From contig WHUZ01000038.1 in assembly GCA_015179045.1 (NCBI GenBank), positions 434,001 to 498,000 on the forward strand: a DNA stretch of 64,000 nucleotides. Reading direction: 5' to 3'. The notes below the pieces were generated by a model, which saw only the letters and a program-made list of their open reading frames with translations, did not search any database and was not told the DNA's origin. Positions 1 to 10,438 of the stretch are shown here, in pieces (within the stretch, counting starts at the first letter, position 1; each line of letters opens with the position of its first letter). The DNA comes from Kalaharituber pfeilii. Its lineage: Eukaryota; Ascomycota; Pezizomycetes; Pezizales; Pezizaceae. A program made the position numbers and the translations under genes.

Positions 1-1009
1 TTGTTCCTTCGTAGAGAGAGTAGCCAAAGTAATACACCTATATACATAGAGCATGAGGTTGCTCTCGGGCCCTTACTGTAATTCACCACCAAGCGGGCCA
101 CACCGGCAATCGGGACACCTTCGTCACCAAAACTGCACAACTTTCGCACTCAATATCTCAACAACCACAACAGCATTTGTTAATGTGCTTTATGTAGATA
201 GCAATCAAAGGGTCATTCTTGGGATCTAGCACTTGTGCCTGCTCAAAAAGTGTAGATGTGAAGGAATTATGGCTTGTCGCATTTCCATAAGAAGGCTTGG
301 CATTTATTTGCATGGGATGCCCATGCAAAATGTTCGCAAGACTAGAATGTAGTCCTACTCTTCAACGCTAATTACATTACGTATAATATTATATGTCAAG
401 AGTCATCTGAAGAGCCATAGTAAGGTGGTGTATTAATTTGGCTTAATCTGTTGAACTGTAGATTTGGCAACACAATTTATCTACTATGGGGGGTTGTTCT
501 CATACAAACGCTCTCTATGGGAGTATGCTATTGTGAAAAATCTCACAATCACTACAGGTATTACCTAATTATGTTGCCCATATATTCCTAATAAGCGATC
601 CTGTTGCATGTGAGTGTCAGGATTTTTTTAATGTATTTATTGCAGGTGTAGCATACAGAATTCGATACCGGTGGCACTTGTATGGGCATCCCATACAAAT
701 AAATGCCAAGCCTTCTTATGGAAATGCGACAAGCCATAATTCCTTCGCACCTACAATTTTTGAGCAGGCAAAAGTGCTAGATTGCAAGAATGGCCTTTTG
801 GTTAATACCTACATAAAGCACATTAAGAAATGCTGGTGTGGTTGTTGAGATATTCAGTGCGAAAGTTGTGCAGTTTTGGTGAGGAAGGTGTCCCGATTGC
901 CGGTGTGGCCCGCTTGGTGGTGAATTACAGTACCACCCTTTATCACGGACCTCTCTGATATCCGACACCTCCGACACTCCGACATTACTGTAGATCTCTA
1001 ACAAAAACA
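1..1009. repeat. Short LTR-like repeat split by a MITE
   Basis: The outer parts (1-75 and 931-1009) match, in inverted orientation, one continuous 148-bp stretch at 56304-56451. The copy runs from TGTTCC to CTCTAACA, so it has LTR-like TG...CA ends. No target-site duplication can be checked because the left flank is cut by the window edge. The other copy shows no 5-bp duplication, so LTR identity is only a possibility. It may be a short LTR (TRIM-like) or another repeat type. Confidence 0.6.
76..930. mobile_element. Foldback MITE, TA target site, mariner-like
   Basis: The element starts CTGTAATTCACCACC and ends with its reverse complement. Inverted arms of about 245 bp (76-321 and about 680-930) agree at roughly nine in ten positions. 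A TA dinucleotide sits on each side (74-75 and 931-932). The uninterrupted paralogue at 56304-56451 has a single TA at the corresponding place, which is direct evidence of insertion. The middle 350 bp is AT-rich and carries no transposase. TA duplication points to Tc1/mariner mobilisation; that assignment is an inference from target choice. Confidence 0.85.
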
Positions 1010-1039
1010 ACTACCACTCACCATTCCGATGAAGAGGAT

Positions 1040-1745
1040 GAAGAAGAGCTACCTCTTGTTTCTGTAATACCAAACCCTCTCAGGAGTACTGCGCGCTCGT
1101 CCCCTGTGACCTCCTACTCCTCGAACTTCAATCCTCTTCCCTCTACCTGGTCCAATAAATGTCTAAATCAACTCGAAGTTTGCCAGGCCCTCCATAACAT
1201 TGTGTCGCCTCCTGAAGATGCCCCCGTGATGGCCTGGCCACTACCACTACGTACTACCATTTCTCCAATTTTTCTCAGCTAGAGCACTGGCCTCGCCCCC
1301 CTGGCGTACTGCATGCATTCCCCCCCACAGCACATGCTTGGGCAGGAGATGGCGGTGTAGATTTGCCTCCATTTTGCAGTCCCGATACTTGTTAGCCTGC
1401 TCGACACGTCCCTACGAGATTAGGCCTTTTCCGAAAATATGTGTTCAGTTCATCTCCCAGTCCACCTGTAACCATCCCAGTTGGTACTCTGGCCTCTTGA
1501 CCCCTGATACCAACACTTCTCTTTTCCCTTTGTCCGGACTGTATCCCTCTTTTCTTTCCTCATCCTTTAATCTCCCATAATCGTTGCTTGCTGTTTTTCT
1601 GCGCTTCGCGAAGGATGTGTCTGATATGACTTTGTGCATATCATCTCCATATGGTCACCTCATCTCCCTATGACAGCTGCATCTACAACTGGCTTGATTC
1701 CCATCAAGAAGACGACTGGCGATAGGGTGAGCTTTCAGGTGTCTC
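1040..1745 (-). pseudogene. Reverse-transcriptase remnant, minus strand
   Basis: Read on the minus strand, several frames carry LINE reverse-transcriptase-like pieces. A segment LSPVVFLMGIKPVV at about 1735-1690 resembles the conserved region just before the catalytic YxDD. A later segment EERKEGYSPDKGKREVL (about 1570-1520) resembles the A-x-x-x-G-Y...K-R-E motif also visible at 49210-49260 in LINE-A. The frames are broken by stops and shifts, and no poly(A) or target duplication was found. This is weak homology by eye, so treat it as a probable old LINE fragment. Confidence 0.4.
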
Positions 1746-1822
1746 ATCTGTCATTGTAGCACCGTCTCTGTTCCTCCCGTCCCAGCTCTGGCTGGTGGTA
1801 GGCGGTGGAAACCGTCTATGAA

Positions 1823-1885
1823 GTCTAATACTTGAGTAATCCAACGTTTTCTCAACTCCAAGGTTGGATTACTCAAGTATTAGAC
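1823..1885. repeat. Perfect 22-bp inverted repeat, 19-nt loop
   Basis: The arm at 1823-1844 (GTCTAATACTTGAGTAATCC plus AA) is exactly reverse-complemented at 1864-1885. The loop sequence with its flank (TCCAACGTTTTCTCAACTCC...) is then repeated directly at 1888-1912. It looks like a foldback duplication. The neighbouring LINE-A tail inserted into the repeated part. Confidence 0.9.
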
Positions 1886-1912
1886 TATCCAACGTTTTCT
1901 CAACTCCAAGGT

Positions 1913-1972
1913 ACCTCGCCATAGCCCATAGGGCGGCATGCGAGTAATGAAATTAAAAAAAAAAAAAAAAAA
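1913..1972 (+). mobile_element. LINE-A hairpin-only insertion
   Basis: The insert is only about 40 nt of the LINE-A 3' end (CCTCGCCATAGCCC...GCGAGTAATG) followed by poly(A). It is flanked by a perfect 13-bp duplication TCAACTCCAAGGT (1900-1912 and 1973-1985). The 5' end falls next to the base of the CTCGC/GCGAG stem. Confidence 0.92.
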
Positions 1973-2165
1973 TCAACTCCAAGGTTGTGAGGGGCTTTCT
2001 TATCCAGTGATGCTTGGTAGGTGATACGCTCTATGATTGAAGGAGTTAAACATTTAATCGTTACATGAAAGGCTTGTTTGAGTATTACCTAACGCTCCTC
2101 GAATGTTAAAGTTGTTCTCAATGCGTAGCTTTTCGCTGACGGTGATACGTGCCCGTGTCTACCAG

Positions 2166-3690
2166 AAGAGGAAGGAGGTGGAGAGAGTGAAGTGGCTGGG
2201 AGTAATCTTTGATTCGACTCTAGACTTCGACTTCCATTGGAAGGCGAGGATAGAGAAGGCGAGAAAGCTCACGGGAGCCATGATGGGGGTGGGCGCGGGG
2301 CAGTGGGGAATGAGCCCACGGAGCTGGCGACAGTTGTACACGGGGATGATCAGAGCGGTGATGATGTGGGGTTCGGAGATAGGATGGAGGGGGCAGAAAG
2401 AGTGGAGGAGGGAAATGGAAAAGATTCAGTACCAGGTATTGAAAAAGGCCACGGGAGCAGTCCACGGAGCAGCGATGCAGAAAGTCAACTGGATCGCCGG
2501 AGTGGAGAGTGCGGAGACAGCATTAGACGCTGCACAGGCGCGGTTTGTAGCGAGGAGTATGAGGGACCCGGAGGGCTGTGGAGACATCTGGACCGCGGAC
2601 TTCAGGGGGGAGGGGGACGTGGAGGAGCGGGGTCGGGACTGGAAGGATTGGAGCGCGGGGTGGGTGACGCAGAAGAAGGATGGTTTCGAGTCGGTAGCGG
2701 GGAGGGTACAGAGCACAGTGAGCTTCGTAATGCCGGAGGGGGTAGACGAAGTGTCATGGGGAGGGAGATGTGCGAAAGTGGAGATAGAAGAGGCCAATAG
2801 CGAAGGTCGCAAAGGGGGGGGGGCGGAGGAGTGGGAGTCAGCGATCTTCTGGGCAACACAGGGGGCAGGGGCCGTCTATACGGACGGCAGCATGAATGAG
2901 AAGGGGAGAGTAGGAGGGGGTTTTTGGAAGTGGGACGGCGGGGAGGAGAAGAGATGGGGACGGGGGCGACGGTGTGGGACGGGGAGGTGAAGGGGATGAG
3001 AAGGGGGTTGGAAAGAGCAGTACCGGCACCGGCGAACGTAGTCGTCCTAACTGACTCACAGGCAGCAATCGCGGCAGTGAAGAAGGCGGGGAGACTAGGG
3101 AAAGCACGAACCGGAGACCTAAGGAGGGTGGTAGATGAAATCGCAGAAAGAAGGAGAAGGGGGGGGACGTCAAGCTGATGTGGGTCAAGGCACACATTGG
3201 TGTCGCCGGCAACGAGGCGGCGGACGTCGAAGCAAAGAAGGCGGCGGACAGGATAGGGAGGTCGGTGGTGACAGAAGGAGGGCTGCGGCAGAAATGGAAG
3301 CGACTGCGCGTGGCGGAAAGAAAAGAAAGGGGGTACGGGGGAGGCGCAGTGATGGAGTGGAGAAGGGGGGCTGCAACGGCATTCACGAGGTTGAGAACTG
3401 GAAAGGGGATGGGGAAGGAGTGGGAAATAAGGATCGGGAAAGTGATGGAGGGGAGTGTATGTGGATGCGGGAAAAGGCAAACGGCGGACCACCTGGCGTT
3501 CGGGTGTGAGGAGGTGGAGTACCTGGAAGGATGGGGAAGGTGGGAGGATATTGACGACAAGAAATGGATGGTGGAACAGGAGAATGGGGAGATGGTGAAT
3601 GCGCTGGGAGAGTTTTTTTGGTTCGCTGAAGGTGTAGGGGGAGGGGCGAATTTCCGTTTGTTAGTAGGTGGCGGGGGAAGAAAGACGTAG
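2166..3690 (+). pseudogene. LINE-B ORF2 remnant: RT C-terminus, RNase H, zinc motif
   Basis: This would have encoded the replication polyprotein of a Tad-like LINE. The first frame (to about 2990) gives the RT thumb region (VKWLGVIFDSTLDF...) and then the RNase H start AVYTDGS. A frame change near 2930-2950 leads to VWDGEVKG and VVLTDSQAAI, which supply the second and third acidic RNase H residues. A second break near 3175 leads to WVKAHIGVAGNEAAD, the last RNase H motif. The terminal domain has the cysteine/histidine motif CGCGKRQTADHLAFGC. At least two frameshifts make it non-functional. The ATG at 2103 lies outside the element and is not its start. Confidence 0.88.
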
Positions 3691-3876
3691 CTATTTTTAA
3701 GTGCCTCGGGGAAGTGGGGCGGGGAGGGGTTGATGTTTTCGTTTGTAGAGATGGCGGTGGAAGATTTAGGTAGATAAGCCTGCCTCCGGGCTTTGAGGGT
3801 CTAGACCCAGGGGCCCTGCCATGGCGAACAGCTACAAGCGGGGTCACGTGAAAAAAAAAAAAAAAAAAAAAAAAGA
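2166..3876 (+). mobile_element. 5'-truncated LINE-B copy
   Basis: A non-LTR retrotransposon copy begins inside the reverse-transcriptase domain and ends in poly(A). It is bounded by the 11-bp duplication GTGTCTACCAG (2155-2165 and 3877-3887). The 3' untranslated part (3690-3850) ends in the family-B hairpin CCCTGC...GCGGGG and a GTCACGTG box. Its clean duplication suggests a recent insertion, although the coding part already has frame breaks. Confidence 0.93.
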
Positions 3877-3887
3877 GTGTCTACCAG

Positions 3888-4455
3888 CAGTACTTGTTAA
3901 AATATATCAAACCTACAACGTACGCTGGAAAGCTTTAAATATGCGAGGTCTACAGCGACATTCTGATAATTTGGGACTTCTCCTCAAGCACAGTCAGAAG
4001 CAGGGTGAGATGTTGCTGCCTTTCTCTCTTGGACTCCTCTCTCTCCTCTCTGAGAAAGTCGATCATTGTGGCTAAGTCGGTAGGATTCTGGTTGATGCTA
4101 TAACATACGGCGCACTTCGGTTTCTGCACCAGAATGAGAGAATTCCTAACTCTTTCACATCGATTTAGAGGGATCTGAACATTTCTGATGTGCTCCTTTA
4201 GTTGTGATAGTCTTGCAGTGAGAGAGGGCCATGAGGAGGACTTCAGGTGACGTGGGTTGCGGGGAGGGTGGTAATTTAAGCTTTCAGTAGCAGAGTTCAG
4301 AGAACTAGTGTAGTAGAGGTCTGCCAAGAGCAAAGATTTATACCAGACTAACTCAAACCGACCACGGTTCCGAAGGGAAACCCTAATCCTTTAACTTCTG
4401 CCCCTGGTCAGCCGCGAGCTGGCTGCAATCCGCCAGGAGGATAGCCTTACAACCC
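3888..4455. other. Non-repeat stretch, one weak minus-strand ORF
   Basis: A 127-codon minus-strand frame (4333-3950) has one CxxC pair (KCAVCYS) and a Glu/Arg-rich stretch REEREESKRERQ. No domain is recognised and codon use is unremarkable. It could be a real small gene or chance. Confidence 0.3.
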
Positions 4456-4467
4456 CTCGCTGGTCGG

Positions 4468-4524
4468 CGCCTTTTCTTTTTTTTTTTCACGTAACCCCGC
4501 TTGCAGCTGTTCGCCACGGCAGGG
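4468..4524 (-). mobile_element. LINE-B hairpin-only insertion
   Basis: A 57-bp insert consists of poly(T) then the reverse complement of the family-B hairpin. The flanks carry the 12-bp duplication CTCGCTGGTCGG (4456-4467 and 4525-4536). On the minus strand the insert starts at CCCTGCC, the hairpin base. Confidence 0.9.
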
Positions 4525-5515
4525 CTCGCTGGTCGGTTGGGGCTAGCCTCGTCCCAAAGCAACTAGGATTGAGCACTGGTGAGTATTCCAACAGGCCTTC
4601 GCAAGCTGGAAACTCATATATATATATATAGCTCTATAGCCCGAGCAATGCAGCATGAAAGCTCACTATTCTCAATCCAGAATCTCACCATACCATGGAT
4701 CCCAAGAAACAAGCAGCAACGGCTAGCAATAATCTCCCGCCTATCCACCTCTCAATGACAACTGCTGTCAGTTTCGCGGGGCAAATCGCGTTGCCCAAAA
4801 CTGCAATATCGACCCTGTTCAGCGACCCATCCTCATTCGATCCAATTTTCCGTTCAATGGCATCTCTTCCCGAAAGCGTATAGCATCATCCGCGGTCCTC
4901 CTACCAATTCCGAACCCCACTTCCCTCACGACGTCTGGTCGGAACGTTCGACCACTGACCGCGCTATTTCTCCCATGGAGAACCAACCAACAACTCGTTT
5001 CCTTCATCTCGGGTGGCAGGCTCCGCAATGGAGCTACAAGTCGACCCCCCAAGCAAGTCAACAGGATACAGATCGGGCGGGAAGTGACAGACTGACAGTT
5101 GAACCTGCCTCAGTCTGGTTGCACAATTGCGGTACATGGAATTGCAACAACCAGAAAGGTGGGAAAGGTTAGGGACTGGATGGAGAAGGCGAACCCATGG
5201 ATGGGGGGCATAGTTGCAGCCTGATGGTTGTAGAAGGAGAGGAGGAAGGAAAGAAGACCAGCGAAGGTAAGGTTGTTGGGGAGATGGCTGCACTCGGAAT
5301 TATACCAGTGGAACAGAGTGGGTACAAAGGAAAAGGGAAAAGCACCCGAGGACAGGATGGAAGTGGATGGTCAAGGAGGAAGGGCAGCTGAAGAGGAGTT
5401 GCTGGTGTCGCATTGGTAAAACCTGTTGGCTGCCATGATGCTTCCTACGCTCAGCACAATGTCTTGGCTCGGGCCTGTAAGAGGATACAGAGTTTGTTTT
5501 TGTTTTTGTTCTAGT

Positions 5516-6863
5516 TACATTGGGGACGTTGGTCCACACTTTCACAGCCAACAAAGCAACCCAAGTCGAAGCCAGGTCTCTGAGATTCCAAATCGAGGAG
5601 ACATTACAGAGAGAGGAGGACGCCTGATGCCTCAGAGGCTCACTAGAGTGGAAGGAATCCATCCCGCTGGCGGCTCTCGACACACTGGACGCTGAAGCAG
5701 GAAAGAACGAATGGGAGAAAAAGATCGAAGAAGAGGAAAAGCAGGGCTCGAAAGCAAGCGACCTTCACCGATGGCAGCAAGATCACAGGGAGAACGGGGG
5801 CTGGTCTCAGAAGGGCCAAGAACAAGTCGACTTCAATGTACCTAGGAACCAGAGCCACGGTGAGCGATGCGGAGCTAACCGCCATGGCCAATGCACTGGA
5901 AACCGGGGAGGAAGAGATCTTGCTGATAACGGACTCCAGAGTTGTTACGGGTTCACCGCAACCGTAGGGCGGGCGGTCGGTGGATGCGAAATGCGCATCT
6001 GCGCAAGCGACATGCGACAGCTGGAAAGGCGCCGCAATCGCATAAATGAGTACTATATGAGCTACGCAGAGGACTAGCGAGTATCGCTAGTCAAGTGTCT
6101 TTTTGGCCTGGCGGATGGTAACTCTCTGCGTTTACCACCTCCGTAACAAGAGTGGTCATCCAGAAGCTGAGAGCCATTTCCGAAGGCCGCCCAACCCCCG
6201 AAGAAGCAGCACATCTAGTCTGGAAAGCCTGGGAAGACAGAATCAGGAGGGGGGACTAGATGTATCAGTGATGTAGGTCAAGGCACACAAGGGCGTGGAA
6301 GGCAACGAGAAGGCAGACAGGGCGGCCAAAATTGGGGCCCTACTCCCGTACCAGAACGAGTGGATCACGGAAGCCGGCATACGCATGGGGGGGAGAACCC
6401 TACGGGCTGAAGAAAGGAACCGACTGGGGCTGAGCTACAGACCACTCCGACGACTGGGAAGGTTAACGGCCACCCTAGGGGGGCTGTTGGGGGAGAAAGG
6501 CCTCAGGACCTGGAGGTTCAGAACCAACAAGGCGGAAAGCCCAGAGTACCGGTGGTGCGGGGAAAGGGAGGAGACAGCGACACACATATGGGAGCAGTGC
6601 AGAGTATGGAGACAGAAGTGGCCCGGGGGTCTGGAGGCGGTGAGAGTACCCCTGGAGACGAAAGAGGGGGTGAGAGACACCTTAGTGGCGATGCTAGCGT
6701 GGGCGGGAAGGGAGTAGACTATAATCGGGAAGCCGAAATTTTTCCCTTCGCCTTTTCTTTTCTTTTGTTTTGTTTCCTTTTCCTTCTTTTCATATGTAAC
6801 TAGCCTCGCCATAGCCCTTAGGGCGACACGCGAGTAATGATATTATTTTTGTTTTAAAAAAAA
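5516..6863 (+). pseudogene. LINE-A ORF2 remnant with RNase H, split by a solo LTR
   Basis: Several frames together give a degraded RT C-terminal tail, then RNase H: TFTDGSKITGRTGAG, VSDAELTAMANAL and LITDSRVV (about 5770-5942), supplying the three acidic residues. After the LTR insertion the sequence continues with VIQKLRAISEGRPTP and VKAHKGVEGNEKAD. The last frame (6295-6717) ends in CGEREETATHIWEQC and LVAMLAWAGRE. The 3' UTR is T-rich and ends in the family-A hairpin and a short poly(A) (6803-6863). Frameshifts are present before the LTR and a stop lies at about 6259. No target-site duplication was found. Confidence 0.85.
5943..6148 (+). mobile_element. Solo LTR (TGTTACGG...CCGTAACA)
   Basis: A 206-bp insert has LTR-type ends TGTTACGG and CCGTAACA and is flanked by the 5-bp duplication AGAGT (5938-5942 and 6149-6153). 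Removing the insert and one duplication restores the RNase H reading D-S-R-V-V-I-Q-K without a gap. An ACTATATGAGC box inside may be the LTR TATA element. Five-base duplication and TG...CA ends fit a Ty3/Gypsy-type LTR. A truncated relative lies at 29431. Confidence 0.9.
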
Positions 6864-6865
6864 GG

Positions 6866-6993
6866 GGGGACGTTTATGTAGGTAGTTGCACAGGTGCTTG
6901 TCTCCTGGCCATAAGGACTTTGGTCCAGGGGGCCTGCCATAGCGAATAGCGGTAAGCGGGGTTACATGACATTGCAAAAAAAAAAAAAAAAAA
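6866..6993 (+). mobile_element. Divergent LINE-B 3' tail
   Basis: Directly after the LINE-A tail comes about 110 bp resembling the LINE-B 3' UTR (CCTGCCATAGCGAATAGC...GCGGGGTTACATGAC) and an 18-nt poly(A). It differs from other B copies at many positions. No convincing target-site duplication was seen. Confidence 0.7.
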
Positions 6994-7499
6994 GGCAGCA
7001 AACACACAAACAACACAGGTTATTCCTAGAAGCGTGGCGTTTACGAAATCTGGCGGGATACTTACGATTCAGGTGGCGTGCTCCCAGTGTCACTGTATGT
7101 GCGAGTTCCAGTTAGATGACGTGACAGCCACTTTTGTCAAAGCCTTTTGTTTCGTATAATATTCCGGATTCCGGCCTCCATTAATGACGTAAGTACTAAA
7201 TTACCATTGTGCTGATGTAGAAGATAGAACATTTTGCTTTTGTGCTCACGAAACCACGCTATCATTTGTTGCCATCTACGCAATCCTGCCTGGCCGTCTC
7301 CCGCAAGCCCTTCGCAACGGCACAACACAACAACTATCGTCCAGTGCATGGCAAATACTCTCCCACGGCAATCGTCCCCATTCTCCGGCCGCAAACCTCA
7401 ACCACAACAAACGCCACTTCCGCAATCTTTCCCAAATCAAACCCTACCAGACCACATCGCAATTCAATTCGCTCACGAATTACAAGCCAACTTTCAATA

Positions 7500-8750
7500 A
7501 TGTTGCAACGGTTACGCCCACGTGCTCTCAGAACCTCCCCCGCGGTTTGGCCTAGCCAGCTATCGGCAGCGCAGGAAAGGAAGCCGCGTTCCCCGGGACG
7601 CAGTACGCTGGGGTCTAGGGATAGAATTAGGACACGCAGTCGTACGTTTCAATTGCAAGAGAAGGGGGACAGCGGCGATGCCGAGATTACCGTAGGTACC
7701 ACGCTCTCCATTACAGAAGAAGGACCAAGCGAGGAGAAGGACTGTACAAGTGCATCGAGCCCTACGACAGATAGCCTACTGCCGCTTGGAGAGCATAACA
7801 GTAATTGCGGCAGGGCGCGGTCAGTAAAATTTGCATACTCCGAGGACAAGGAGAATGCAAGTCCCTGCTGCAAGTCGACTGGCGCCCAGGAACGTAAACA
7901 GACAGGCTCTACATCGGTCTTGGGCAGTGTGTGGGAGGATGGAGACGAGGACTCCGCCACAATGGATATGAGCAGCACTCTAGGAGAACTAGACGTGAAC
8001 AGGTTCAGCAGTCCTGCAAAACCGCAGAGGAAGAAAAAGGCCAGTAGACTATGTAGCACAACAGAATCGGACAACGGCTTCCGGAACAAGAGTTCTCGTA
8101 TGAACCACAATCTAGCGTCTGCTCCTTCCTACATATCCCTTAAGAAGCACGAAACATTTCTGCAGTCTCCATCGTCAGCAGACAGCCCGGAATATAGCGA
8201 ATGCAGCCTTACGTCACCTCCCACGCTCCAGGGTGCACAAACGTCAATCCCCAGTAAGACCCGCCGAAGGTACCCCTCTGAACAAAGAAAAGAAAAACGG
8301 TCCGATTACGTCGACACGTCCGCCCGCCGCATCACCCACCCCGTCAAGACTGGAATAGGTCTGGAACGCGCCTACCGCGAGCACGCTCCCTCCCCACCCT
8401 CCAGATTCTACGCTGACGAGGAGGTACATGCAAAGGTGTTGAAAGTGAAACAGGAAATCCGGGAGGATCTATTGAAGAGCAGGGTGGAGGTGTTAAGGGG
8501 GCAAAGGAAGGCGGTGTTGAGGTTGGCAGAGGAGACCGAGTTGGGGACGAATTTAGCAGGAAGGATTGTGAAGAATTGGAGCAGGCTAGGAGGAATGATG
8601 TGGAATGTGGAGAAGGAGGAGGAAAAGGGGGTCGACGGTGTTAGGGGAGAGAAACGAAGATTGGGGGAATTGGAAGGAGTGGTTACAGGGGTTTCGGATG
8701 GGGAGGTGACGGGAAGTGGTGAGAGGGAGTCGAAGAGAAGACGAGTGTAA
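7500..8750 (+). CDS. Uncharacterised 416-aa Ser/Arg/Glu-rich protein
   Basis: The function is not recognised. The chosen start MLQRLRPRALRTSP follows an in-frame open stretch back to 7242 that reads like 5' untranslated sequence (Thr/Pro/His-rich), so the true start could be up to 86 codons earlier. The protein is low-complexity: an Arg/Ser-rich N-terminus, acidic Ser-rich middle with SEDKENASP, then a more ordered, charged C-terminal third with HAKVLKVKQEIREDLLKSR and VLRLAEETELG, likely helical and perhaps coiled coil. It ends in the basic run ESKRRRV, a possible nuclear signal. No introns are needed. It faces the gene at 9254-10438 tail to tail, about 500 bp apart. The long intact frame in a decayed neighbourhood argues that it is a real gene. 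Confidence 0.7.
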   Translation: MLQRLRPRALRTSPAVWPSQLSAAQERKPRSPGRSTLGSRDRIRTRSRTFQLQEKGDSGDAEITVGTTLSITEEGPSEEKDCTSASSPTTDSLLPLGEHNSNCGRARSVKFAYSEDKENASPCCKSTGAQERKQTGSTSVLGSVWEDGDEDSATMDMSSTLGELDVNRFSSPAKPQRKKKASRLCSTTESDNGFRNKSSRMNHNLASAPSYISLKKHETFLQSPSSADSPEYSECSLTSPPTLQGAQTSIPSKTRRRYPSEQRKEKRSDYVDTSARRITHPVKTGIGLERAYREHAPSPPSRFYADEEVHAKVLKVKQEIREDLLKSRVEVLRGQRKAVLRLAEETELGTNLAGRIVKNWSRLGGMMWNVEKEEEKGVDGVRGEKRRLGELEGVVTGVSDGEVTGSGERESKRRRV

Positions 8751-9253
8751 TGAATGATGTGTTGCAAGGAGAACACCCATGTTTTCAGGGTGGACCGCAT
8801 TTCATCTCAGCTCCTGATTTGGCTCCTGAGTTTGTTATTCTCGCGAGGGGCTTCGGATTGAACCAGAACTTGTTTACTGCTTGATTTTTTATTTTTTACT
8901 AGTATTATTATTATTATTATTATTTTTCACCTTTGCTGATATGTTCCTAAGTGCCTGTGCGATGATACTCTTGGCCACTCTTTCGCAGTTGCTAATAGGG
9001 CTTGATTTGAAATAGGTATGTTTGTAGCTAGACTGGTAAAGTATGTACATTACTGTATATATGAACATCATTATTTTCTTTGCTTAGGATTGTGGTATAT
9101 GGGTATCAATAAACCAATTTCTGCTATAACTGTTGAATATCTTTTCAAGCACAGAGATTTATAAAAGAAAAATGTTGCAAATAAAGAAATAAAATCAATA
9201 ATTACAGTGGATCAAAATTCAAATCCCCGGTATCTCAACACACAAGACGCACT

Positions 9254-10438
9254 CTATAGCTCCAAAAAGTCCTCACCCGGCACCCACAAGCTCGCTTTCG
9301 CATCCCAAAATGATCTCTCCCTCTTAGGCAATCTCAATGTCGCCTTCACCGCCCGCTTCCCAAATCTGAATTCCTCTTCTTCCGGCTCGTCCGCCTCCGT
9401 TCGCACATTATCACACTCCGTCACCGGCGTCGGCGGTGTCACCATGATCGATAAGCGGTCCACTTGAGTAATTTGCCTCAATCTGGCCATTTTGTTTAAA
9501 CGCTGCACCTCTAATTTCCGTGCCGTTAACCTATCGTTCCACGGTGCGGGCATGGTATTCCTGTGCGGCATAGGGTGAAGCAGGGTGGGCGTGTAGGCAG
9601 CCAACGGGGCATCTGAGTGCAATCTTGAACTAGGCTCTGTGTCACTCCGCGGGGCCTGTGACTGCACGCCCTGGCCATTGTGCTGCATGAGTTTTCGGCG
9701 AGGATCCTCAGATGGCGTCACGCACAATCTGCCATATCTCGCCAGCACCGAGTCAATTGCCTCCAATAGCGGTCTTTGCGCATTTTCACTCGCCTCCTCT
9801 TCCTCCTCCTGCTCAAATCCAACTCCAAAATCCGGACTGCTCTCCTCTCCTTCCTCGTCTGCCCACCTAAGAACCTTAATATCAAATGAAGCCTCCATCA
9901 TCGCTGCCTCCATCTCAAGCATCTCCACATCCGCAAGTACCAACGGCATTCCGTTCAACCTATGCTCGCTTTCCCATACCGGTCTAGGCGGAATCACTGT
10001 CGGCTTGAAGCCCATCTTCCCCACCTCAAATCCCAGCCCTGGAATCGCAGGGAGCGGGGGTAGAGGGGGAATATTTGTCTCGGCCGGGAAAGCAGGCACA
10101 GGACGGGTGTAGTCGTACTTACGGGTGGGATTTTCATTGCGGAAGTTCGCAGATAGACGGGCAATTGGCGGGAGGTACAAGTAATGTTCTATATCTGCAT
10201 TTGGAATGCCCGGAGGTGGAGTAACCGGACGCTCCTCGCAAGGACTGGGATCTGAAACGCTAGTATTGTCTGTATCTATCCCTGGACCCCCCTCAAGCAT
10301 GGAGTGATTGTCATTGATATCGGGAGTGCTAGTTTGTGTATCGGTGTTCTCATTGCATTCCTCGGGAGAGTCGGTTGCGAGAGTGGTGTAGAGATCCCTC
10401 ATGTGATCTGAGCTCGCGAAGTTAGCGGGAGCAAACAT
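9254..10438 (-). CDS. Uncharacterised 394-aa acidic/proline-rich protein
   Basis: The function is not recognised. The start MFAPANFASSDHMRDL is the first ATG of a single uninterrupted frame. Features visible: a Pro-rich segment IPPLPPLPAIPG near residue 130, acidic run EQEEEEEASE near residue 215, and a positively charged segment DRLTARKLEVQRLNKMARLR near residue 310. The C-terminus FGKRAVKATLRLPKRERSFW followed by a short acidic tail may be the conserved part. No signal peptide or membrane segment is seen. It is intron-free as read. Expression is not shown by the sequence; the open frame of this length with strong Pro/Glu bias is the main support. Confidence 0.7.
   Translation of the reverse strand: MFAPANFASSDHMRDLYTTLATDSPEECNENTDTQTSTPDINDNHSMLEGGPGIDTDNTSVSDPSPCEERPVTPPPGIPNADIEHYLYLPPIARLSANFRNENPTRKYDYTRPVPAFPAETNIPPLPPLPAIPGLGFEVGKMGFKPTVIPPRPVWESEHRLNGMPLVLADVEMLEMEAAMMEASFDIKVLRWADEEGEESSPDFGVGFEQEEEEEASENAQRPLLEAIDSVLARYGRLCVTPSEDPRRKLMQHNGQGVQSQAPRSDTEPSSRLHSDAPLAAYTPTLLHPMPHRNTMPAPWNDRLTARKLEVQRLNKMARLRQITQVDRLSIMVTPPTPVTECDNVRTEADEPEEEEFRFGKRAVKATLRLPKRERSFWDAKASLWVPGEDFLEL

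Noticed and set aside
1913..1972. LINE-A tail considered as a tRNA-derived SINE.
   Set aside because: There are no A-box or B-box promoter motifs and no cloverleaf; the same sequence ends LINE-A coding copies.
2602..3492. 296- and 240-codon minus-strand frames over the LINE-B copy.
   Set aside because: They are Pro/Ser-rich antisense shadows of the GC-rich RNase H coding region and lack any domain.
4544..4566. TAGCCTCGTCCC as the end of another copy of the 31179 MITE.
   Set aside because: Similarity stops after about 12 bases and no second end is found nearby.
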